Below are positions 42,019-46,677 of a DNA stretch of 46,677 nt, in pieces. The DNA is from an uncultured Peptococcaceae bacterium (GTDB lineage Bacteria; Bacillota; Peptococcia; Peptococcales; Peptococcaceae). The translations under genes were made by a program, and so were the position numbers. The DNA lies in NCBI GenBank assembly GCA_947254645.1, contig CAMYDW010000013.1, forward strand, positions 1-46,677, read 5' to 3'. Position 1 is the stretch's first letter. The number at the start of each line of letters is the position of its first letter. The notes below the pieces were generated by a model. It had not been told where the DNA came from. It worked only from the letters and a program-made list of their open reading frames with translations, and did not search any database.

Positions 42019-43677
42019 ATGTCAAATATGAAAAGAACAGGACAAACAGCCCTTTATGAGCGTTTAAGTCGTGATGATGAAATGCAAGGAGAAAGCAATT
42101 CCATCACAAATCAGAAGCAGCTACTTGAAAGCTATGCCAAAAGAAACGGCTTTGTAAATATCTATCACTATACCGATGATGGAGTTAGCGGAACAACCTT
42201 TGATAGAGAGGGATTTCAAAAGATGATAAAAGCAGTAGAAGAAAACAAAGTATCTACTGTGATAGTAAAAGATATGAGTAGGTTTGGCAGAGATTACCTC
42301 AAAGTAGGTTTTTACACCGAAATACTTTTTAAAGAAAAGGGAGTAAGGTTTATTGCCATCAATAATGGTATAGATAGCGAGAAACAAGCAGAAAGCGACT
42401 TTACACCATTTCTAAACATTATGAACGAATGGTATGCAAGAGATACCTCAAGAAAAATACAATCCATCTTTAGAGCAAGAATGGAAGATGGTAAAAGAGT
42501 ATCACCAAGTGTTCCATACGGCTATTACAGAAATCCTAAGAACAAACAGGAGCTACTTGTCGATAAAGAGAGTTCAAAGGTCGTAAAACGCATTTACAGG
42601 CTTGTTATAGAGGGATATGGAGTAACACAGATAGCAGAGATACTAACCAAAGATAAAGTCCTTATTCCGTCAGCCTATGCAGAAATACACTATCCTGAAA
42701 ATAACCACAGTTCCAAGAAAAGAGGAATAGACGATCCATATTTTTGGACACCAACCACAGTTGGCTATATTTTGGAAAAAAGAGAATACATGGGACACAC
42801 TGTTCTTGGTAAAACAATATGTCTTGATTACAAGACAAAGAAACGCAGAAAGGCGAAAGAAGATGAACTGATTGTCTTCAAGAACACTCATGAAGCCATA
42901 ATTGATGAAGAAACATGGAATAATGCTCAAAGGTTAAGAAAAACCGTTAGAAGAAGTCCAAAGTATGGAACAACATCAAATCCACTTACAGGACTTTTAA
43001 TATGTGCAGATTGTGGTGGAAAGTTAAGTTATAGAGAGCCGGCAGAACATAAAGAAAAGAAATATGATTGTGATTATTGCTTTGTATGTCAACATTACAG
43101 ACATAGAAAAGGAACTTGCAGTATTCACTATATTAAACTAAAAACAGTGAATGAAATTCTCTTAAAATCAATCAAAGAAATTACCAATTTTGCAAAAGAA
43201 GAAAAGCAAGAATTTCTAAAAGTGATGAATAAGTTATCTGATGAAAAAAGAGAAGAAAAGTATCAAGGAGATAAAGAGAAGTTAGAAAAGCTATCATCAA
43301 GAAACGAAGAATTGACTACTCTTATTACAAAACTATATGAAGACCACGCACTTGGGAAAATTCCTGTAAAACACTTTGATAGATTATTTAATATTTATGA
43401 TACTGAGCAACAAGATTTAGAAAAACAAATACAGTATTTTGAGCAAGAAATAGAAAGCTATCATCAGATAAAAGTTGATACTGATAAATTCCTAAAAATG
43501 ATAGAGAAATATACAGACATTGAGGAACTGACAGTACCAATGATAAATGAGTATATAGAAAAAGTTGTAGTCCATGAAGCCACAGGGGGAAGAAAAGGAA
43601 AAAACAGAAAACAACAAGTTGATGTGTACTTTAATTTTATTGGCAAGTTTGAAGTGTCACAAGAAGAACCTAAATAA
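42019..43677 (+). CDS. large serine recombinase (TnpX/TndX type)
   Basis: A 552-residue site-specific recombinase. The N-terminal resolvase catalytic domain (about 10-155) has the nucleophile Ser in YERLSRDDE and the conserved STVIVKDMSRFGRDYLKVG. The recombinase domain (about 170-310) has VPYGYYRNPKN and EILTKDKVLIPSA. A zinc-ribbon domain has CADCGGKLSY ... CDYCFVCQHYRHRKGTC near residues 330-375. A long coiled coil and a DUF4368-like C-terminus follow. This layout is typical of recombinases that move Tn4451-, Tn5397- and Tn1549-like elements through circular intermediates. Strong ribosome binding site GGAAAGGAGG. It probably catalysed insertion of the flanking accessory genes. Confidence 0.95.
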   Translation: MSNMKRTGQTALYERLSRDDEMQGESNSITNQKQLLESYAKRNGFVNIYHYTDDGVSGTTFDREGFQKMIKAVEENKVSTVIVKDMSRFGRDYLKVGFYTEILFKEKGVRFIAINNGIDSEKQAESDFTPFLNIMNEWYARDTSRKIQSIFRARMEDGKRVSPSVPYGYYRNPKNKQELLVDKESSKVVKRIYRLVIEGYGVTQIAEILTKDKVLIPSAYAEIHYPENNHSSKKRGIDDPYFWTPTTVGYILEKREYMGHTVLGKTICLDYKTKKRRKAKEDELIVFKNTHEAIIDEETWNNAQRLRKTVRRSPKYGTTSNPLTGLLICADCGGKLSYREPAEHKEKKYDCDYCFVCQHYRHRKGTCSIHYIKLKTVNEILLKSIKEITNFAKEEKQEFLKVMNKLSDEKREEKYQGDKEKLEKLSSRNEELTTLITKLYEDHALGKIPVKHFDRLFNIYDTEQQDLEKQIQYFEQEIESYHQIKVDTDKFLKMIEKYTDIEELTVPMINEYIEKVVVHEATGGRKGKNRKQQVDVYFNFIGKFEVSQEEPK

Positions 43678-43762
43678 CTTATACAGAAAGAACTTGATGA
43701 AATAGATAGTTTATGAAAAAAGATAGAAAAGATGAAACAATCTTCTTCATAATTAAGAAATA

Positions 43763-43791
43763 TTGACTACTATAAAATATAGTGATATAAT
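43763..43791 (+). promoter_or_regulatory. promoter of the padR operon
   Basis: TTGACT (43763-43768), a 17-base spacer and TATAAT (43786-43791), 30 bases before the padR start. It lies within a palindromic operator. Confidence 0.85.
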
Positions 43792-43801
43792 TTATAGTAG
43801 T
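43766..43801 (+). promoter_or_regulatory. palindromic operator over the padR promoter
   Basis: ACTACTATAAA (43766-43776) and TTTATAGTAGT (43791-43801) are exact complements around the -10 box. A nested ACTATA-AAA-TATAGT palindrome lies at 43769-43783. Dyads of this kind over a promoter fit autorepression by the dimeric PadR protein encoded next to it, by analogy with other PadR regulators. Confidence 0.65.
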
Positions 43802-43821
43802 TTTTAATATGGAGGGATAAT

Positions 43822-44346
43822 ATGTCAACGATTGATTTAATAGTTTTAGGAATGATTAAAGAAAAAGAACAAAGTGCGTATGACTTACAAAAGAATGTTG
43901 AGTATAGAAATATTTCTAAATGGGTTAAAGTTAGCACTCCATCAATTTATAAAAAGGTAATTCAGTTAGAAGAAAAAGGCTATATAAAAGGCAATTTATC
44001 AAGAGATGGGAATATGCCTGAAAAGTCAATTTATCACATTACAGAAAAAGGAGATAAGTATTTTTTAGAATTGATGAAGAAAATATCTGCTCAAATGGTC
44101 AATGTTTTTTTAGATTTTAATGCAGTTATTATCAATATGGCAATGCTGTCAAAAAATGAAAGCAAAGAGGTTATAGACAATATTGAAACAGAGATTGAGA
44201 AGTACAAAAATGCAGTTAGCAAGTTAGAGATGGAAAGAGAAAATATTCCTGTTTGTGCCAAATCTATTATAAATCAACAAGTCTTGCTATCAGAAGCATT
44301 AAACGATTGGATAAATGATTTTAGAAAGCTATATTTAGAGGAGTGA
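43822..44346 (+). CDS. PadR-family transcriptional regulator
   Basis: A 174-residue winged-helix regulator: N-terminal LIVLGMIKEKEQSAYDLQKN, recognition-helix region KVSTPSIYKKVIQLEEKGYIKG, wing MPEKSIYHITEKGDKYF, and a C-terminal helical dimerisation part (about 90-174) as in longer PadR proteins. PadR proteins are usually repressors released by phenolics or drugs, often controlling efflux pumps; a MATE pump lies downstream. Ribosome binding site GGAGG. The stop overlaps the region coding for the next protein, so it is the first gene of a three-gene operon. Confidence 0.92.
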   Translation: MSTIDLIVLGMIKEKEQSAYDLQKNVEYRNISKWVKVSTPSIYKKVIQLEEKGYIKGNLSRDGNMPEKSIYHITEKGDKYFLELMKKISAQMVNVFLDFNAVIINMAMLSKNESKEVIDNIETEIEKYKNAVSKLEMERENIPVCAKSIINQQVLLSEALNDWINDFRKLYLEE

Positions 44347-44354
44347 TTTTTGAA

Positions 44355-45008
44355 TTGGTAAATATATGTGAAGATAGAGAGCTATTAAAGGAATTAAGAG
44401 AGATAACGAAAAATAAGGAGAATTGGAAAACAGCTATTGATGAAGTTTCTATTTACTTGAACGAAAATCATTCTGACGATGTAAAAGCAAAGGTCTTATG
44501 GCTTCTTGGAGAAATGGGATTAAATTATCCATTAGAAGTAAAAAAGTATGTTGCAGATATTGCAAGTTACTTACATGATGATCGCTCTAAATTAAGAGAG
44601 CGTTCAGTAAATGCACTTGGAAGAATAGGCAGAGCTGATAAGCAGTTGATTGTTCCATATTTAGATAAAATAATGGAAATGAGAAAAGATAATGTAGATG
44701 AAGTAAGACTTGCATTCGTTTGGGCTTGTGAAAATATTGCAACAAATGCTCCGGAACTGTTCTGTGAAAAACTTGATATGTTTTATGAAATGATACAAGA
44801 CAAAGGGGAGAGAATACGGATAGAAGCACCTGAAATGTTCAGAGTAATAGGAAAAAGGAAACCGTACTATGTCAAACCATACTTAGAAAAATTACAATGG
44901 TATGCAGATCATGATTCACACCCTGTTGTTCGTATTCATAGTTTAGGTGCAATTAGGATTACTAAAAAAGCTTTAGAGGAGTGTGAGATAAATGCCACAA
45001 ATGACTAA
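44355..45008 (+). CDS. HEAT-repeat protein of unknown function
   Basis: About 217 residues of all-helical repeats: SDDVKAKVLWLLGEMGLNYP, DDRSKLRERSVNALGRIGRA, NVDEVRLAFVWACENIAT, GERIRIEAPEMFRVIGKRKP and SHPVVRIHSLGAIRITKK, each a HEAT-like helix pair. Such solenoids bind proteins or nucleic acid; no catalytic motif is seen. Start is uncertain: the ribosome binding site AGAGGAG at 44337-44343 overlaps a GTG at 44343, so the TTG at 44355 is preferred. Its end overlaps the next gene by 17 bases. Co-transcribed with padR. Confidence 0.8.
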   Translation: MVNICEDRELLKELREITKNKENWKTAIDEVSIYLNENHSDDVKAKVLWLLGEMGLNYPLEVKKYVADIASYLHDDRSKLRERSVNALGRIGRADKQLIVPYLDKIMEMRKDNVDEVRLAFVWACENIATNAPELFCEKLDMFYEMIQDKGERIRIEAPEMFRVIGKRKPYYVKPYLEKLQWYADHDSHPVVRIHSLGAIRITKKALEECEINATND

Positions 45009-45456
45009 AGGTGGGAAGTATATTTTTGGTTGGTCGAAGATAAAAGAAGATGGAGAGTTAAGTTTTCCGACTATGGCAATAAAGGAGTACAAATTAGAAA
45101 AAGAAAAGTATGTCTATATTGTTTCAGGAAGTAAGCAGACAGGTGGCTTCTGTGTTATGCCGGAAAAATTACTTTCCGATTCAAAATTAAATAGCATATT
45201 AGTTAGAAATAAATGTTTGGCAGAGAGAAGTTTACAAGAGGGAGAACTTATTTCATATAAGGGAAGAATGTATGGTTGGCTATCTTTGAATGGTTCAAAT
45301 GTAAATCTTCCCCCATCTTTAATGGATTCTTTAGGTGTTAGTATGGGAGATAAACTTTTGGCAATTAGAAGTAGTAATATTGCTTTTACAATGGGGTTAA
45401 GAGGTTCGTTGATAGATAAAGCAAATAATTATAAGGGAAAAATCAGCACTTTTTAA
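44992..45456 (+). CDS. uncharacterised protein of two AbrB-like repeats
   Basis: A 154-residue protein with an internal duplication. Half one reads FGWSKIKEDGELSFPTMAI, then KYVYIVSGSKQTGGFCVMP. Half two reads YGWLSLNGSNVNLPPSLMD, then VSMGDKLLAIRSSNIAFTMG. Both share GW-x4-(5)-x-L-x-P, a helix, then GDKLLAIRSS/KYVYIVSGS and a glycine-containing strand, the pattern of AbrB/swapped-hairpin domains. It could be a DNA-binding or scaffold protein; no known family was recognised. ATG with AGAGGAG about 10 bases upstream, overlapping the HEAT gene. Last gene of the padR operon. Confidence 0.78.
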   Translation: MPQMTKGGKYIFGWSKIKEDGELSFPTMAIKEYKLEKEKYVYIVSGSKQTGGFCVMPEKLLSDSKLNSILVRNKCLAERSLQEGELISYKGRMYGWLSLNGSNVNLPPSLMDSLGVSMGDKLLAIRSSNIAFTMGLRGSLIDKANNYKGKISTF

Positions 45457-45471
45457 TGTATATATGCAGTT

Positions 45472-45500
45472 TTGCCGATTTTGTGAAAGTATGATATAAT
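45472..45500 (+). promoter_or_regulatory. promoter of the MATE leader
   Basis: TTGCCG (45472-45477), a 17-base spacer and TATAAT (45495-45500), about 30 bases before the leader-peptide ATG and about 350 before the MATE gene. Confidence 0.7.
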
Positions 45501-45529
45501 ATTGCTATATATAGTGAAAGGGAATTGTT

Positions 45530-45619
45530 ATGAGAATTTATTTAAGAAACCATCCTAAGAACAAACTTAACTCTGTACAAATGAAACCGATGAAACATTG
45601 TACAGAGTATAGCAAATAG
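45530..45619 (+). CDS. 29-residue leader peptide of the MATE attenuator
   Basis: A small ORF with its own ribosome binding site (AAAGGGA, 6 bases before ATG) right after the promoter. The peptide MRIYLRNHPKNKLNSVQM and following residues (KPMKHCTEYSK) has no membrane segment or known family. Its codons span the first hairpin of the leader, so ribosome position would decide which RNA fold forms. This is the design of leader peptides ahead of antibiotic-resistance genes. Role inferred from layout. Confidence 0.65.
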   Translation: MRIYLRNHPKNKLNSVQMKPMKHCTEYSK

Positions 45620-45641
45620 ATTACATTTAAGATTTCATCGG
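45571..45641 (+). promoter_or_regulatory. mutually exclusive hairpins in the MATE leader
   Basis: Fold A: CTCTGTACAA (45571-45580) pairs with TTGTACAGAG (45598-45607), plus TG/CA inside. Fold B: CCGATGAAA (45587-45595), which lies in the loop of fold A, pairs with TTTCATCGG (45633-45641). The two folds compete topologically, as in ribosome-dependent attenuators. Both lie within or just beyond the leader-peptide frame. Confidence 0.6.
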
Positions 45642-45712
45642 GAAATACAAAAAATTAGGTCATTTAGTTGGCTTTATTTTTGTGTGCATTTCTCGATATA
45701 TAAATAGAATGT

Positions 45713-45750
45713 AAAAGGCTATGGACAATGTTTTGTCTGTAGCCTTTTGT
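45713..45750 (+). terminator. first attenuator terminator before the MATE gene
   Basis: AAAAGGCTATGGACAA pairs along all 16 positions (two as G-U) with TTGTCTGTAGCCTTTT around TGTT, followed by GTTTT. It lies between the leader peptide and the pump gene, with no intact gene in between. Confidence 0.85.
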
Positions 45751-45766
45751 TTTATAAATTATTAAG

Positions 45767-45816
45767 CAAAAGGCAGATACTATTTTGTATTTATGCCTTT
45801 TTTGTTGCATAAATAC
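45767..45816 (+). terminator. second terminator with overlapping alternative hairpin
   Basis: AAAAGGCA (45768-45775) pairs with TGCCTTTT, with ATAC/GTAT inside and a run of T ending at 45803. The 3' arm can instead pair downstream: GTATTTATGC (45787-45796) and GCATAAATAC (45807-45816) form a perfect 10-bp helix that would disrupt the terminator. This looks like a terminator/antiterminator switch. Confidence 0.65.
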
Positions 45817-45851
45817 AGAAAATAAAATATTGAGAAGTGGAGAAATTTTAA

Positions 45852-46677
45852 ATGAACGAAAGCAGAATAAAAATTTTGAAGGAAGAAAATATTAATACAG
45901 CACTTTTTAAATTAGGTATGCCTATGGTTATCAGTTTGTTGGTAGCTGCCTTATACAATGTTGTGGACACATACTTTGTGTCCGGACTTGGTAAAGAAGC
46001 AGTAGCTGCTGTTTCCGTTGCCTTTCCGATTCAACTTATTTTTTTAGGGATAGGATTAACATTTGGTGCAGGAGCAGGCTCTTATATATCAAGGCTACTT
46101 GGAGGAAATAATAAAAAAGAAGCAAGTATTGTAGCGACAGTTGCTCTACTAACAAGTGCAATTTTAGGGATAGTTACAGCTATTGTATTGTTTTGCTATT
46201 TAGATGGCGTTTTGAAATTTATGGGAGCCATACCATCTATTATTGAAATCTCTAAGTCTTATACAGGGATATTCATAGTAGGTGGCATTTTGGGTGCAAT
46301 AAATGTAACGGTTGGTAACTTAGCTGTTGCACAAGGGGCTGCTAAAATTTCTTTGAAAGCCATGATTTTAGGCTCTACATCAAATATGATTTTAGATCCG
46401 ATATTCATATTCGGATTTAATTTAGGAGTGAGAGGTGCAGCTATTGCAACACTTATAGCTAGAGTGATAACCAGTCTAATGTATATCATTTACTTTGTAG
46501 GAGATAAAAATTTAATTGAGATAAAATTGTCTAACTTCAAGCCTACAATTGCAATTTACAAGGAGATATTAAAGATAGGTATTTCCATGTTAATACTTCA
46601 AATTCTACAAACAATATCCATAAGCAAAATATCTTATGCAGCGTCCTTTTATGGAGAAGAAGCAATAGCTGCAATGG
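45852..46677 (+). CDS. MATE-family multidrug efflux transporter (5' part, cut by window end)
   Basis: The open frame runs off the window after 275 codons of an expected 440-460. The sequence shows MATE features: N-terminal NTALFKLGMPMVISLLVAAL, NVVDTYFVSGLGKEAVAAV, LTFGAGAGSYISRLLGGNN with the RLLG motif, LAVAQGAAKISLKAMILG, and ILDPIFIFGFNLGVRGAAIA. About seven membrane segments are visible. MATE pumps export cationic drugs or other toxic compounds in exchange for Na+ or H+. ATG with GTGGAGA about 9 bases upstream. Expression is probably controlled by the attenuator leader before it. Confidence 0.93.
   Translation, partial: MNESRIKILKEENINTALFKLGMPMVISLLVAALYNVVDTYFVSGLGKEAVAAVSVAFPIQLIFLGIGLTFGAGAGSYISRLLGGNNKKEASIVATVALLTSAILGIVTAIVLFCYLDGVLKFMGAIPSIIEISKSYTGIFIVGGILGAINVTVGNLAVAQGAAKISLKAMILGSTSNMILDPIFIFGFNLGVRGAAIATLIARVITSLMYIIYFVGDKNLIEIKLSNFKPTIAIYKEILKIGISMLILQILQTISISKISYAASFYGEEAIAAM

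Larger units (their letters stand above)
41938..46677 (+). mobile_element. serine-recombinase mobile element or island (left part, runs off the window)
   Basis: Starts somewhere just after the trmD terminator; the exact left end cannot be fixed without an empty-site comparison. Contents: large serine recombinase, PadR regulator, HEAT-repeat protein, two-repeat AbrB-like protein, attenuator leader and MATE pump. Base use changes: arginine is almost always AGA, whereas neighbouring host genes also use CGT/CGC freely. The 81 bases before the recombinase and the 144 bases after it hold no intact gene. The latter contain a short broken frame (LIQKELDEIDSL-stop) that looks like the end of a lost gene. 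Confidence 0.65.

Noticed and set aside
44355..45008. HEAT-repeat protein as an AlkD-type DNA glycosylase
   Set aside because: It has a helical-repeat build of similar size, but the repeats look like ordinary HEAT pairs and no AlkD-like catalytic aspartate/aromatic pocket pattern could be identified.
45481..45500. TTGTGA as the -35 box of the MATE leader promoter
   Set aside because: Only 8 bases separate it from TATAAT; TTGCCG at 45472 has the correct 17-base spacing.
1..46677. CRISPR arrays, rRNA genes and the SRP RNA gene
   Set aside because: No regularly spaced repeats, no rRNA sequence and no SRP RNA signature were seen, even near tadA or ffh where the last might be expected.

Overview
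The window is a piece of chromosome from an AT-rich, low-GC Gram-positive-type (Bacillota) anaerobe. The evidence is a PolC-type replicative polymerase, FakA/FakB-like fatty acid kinase genes, IreB, YlxM, YlqD and KhpA, the classic Bacillota gene orders rpsB-tsf-pyrH-frr-uppS-cdsA-dxr-rseP-ispG-proS-polC and ylxM-ffh-rpsP-khpA-ylqD-rimM-trmD, and a full-length pyruvate:ferredoxin oxidoreductase. Negativicutes or a Clostridia-like lineage fits best, but nothing in the window fixes the genus. None of the four tRNA genes encodes CCA. Several genes start with TTG.

Layout. 53-1777: a YeiH-type exporter with a small membrane partner. 1820-3150: a decayed accessory patch of phage-like fragments, small ORFs and a broken stalk-domain gene. 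It is flanked by two copies of a sequence that also forms the terminator of the adjacent tRNA-Ser/tadA unit. 3152-6603: tadA, a CBS-domain protein, tRNA-Val and two acyltransferase-fold genes. 6718-9702: fakA, a degV/fakB gene and a small coiled-coil membrane protein. 9751-23241: the long run from translation factors through isoprenoid and phospholipid synthesis to proS and polC. 23357-26968: nifJ alone on its own promoter. 27011-30717: alaS-ireB-ruvX-yrzB. 30752-32253: a response regulator-PP2C phosphatase and its STAS partner. 32335-32494: tRNA-Cys and tRNA-Leu. 32648-36547: a tight operon of CBS protein, two-part ThrE-type exporter, ferritin-like protein, soluble histidine kinase and polyferredoxin. 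36586-37889: yebC (reverse strand) and dut. 37893-41937: the SRP/ribosome maturation operon, closed by a strong terminator after trmD.

From about 41940 to the right edge the DNA changes character, with AGA arginine codons and small A-rich genes. It holds a large serine recombinase, a PadR regulator with a palindromic operator over its own promoter, a HEAT-repeat protein, an uncharacterised protein built of two AbrB-like repeats, and a MATE efflux pump cut by the window edge. The pump is preceded by a leader of about 350 bases containing a 29-codon leader peptide, mutually exclusive hairpins and two intrinsic terminators. This looks like a drug-inducible attenuator, and it makes the segment the best candidate for a little-described system: an efflux module with two layers of control carried by a serine-recombinase element.

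Other points worth attention are a PolC that lacks the exonuclease domain normally inserted in its PHP domain, a partner-switching pair with no anti-sigma kinase nearby, and the ferritin/kinase/polyferredoxin operon. All functional calls come from reading motifs and gene order; no database search was possible.
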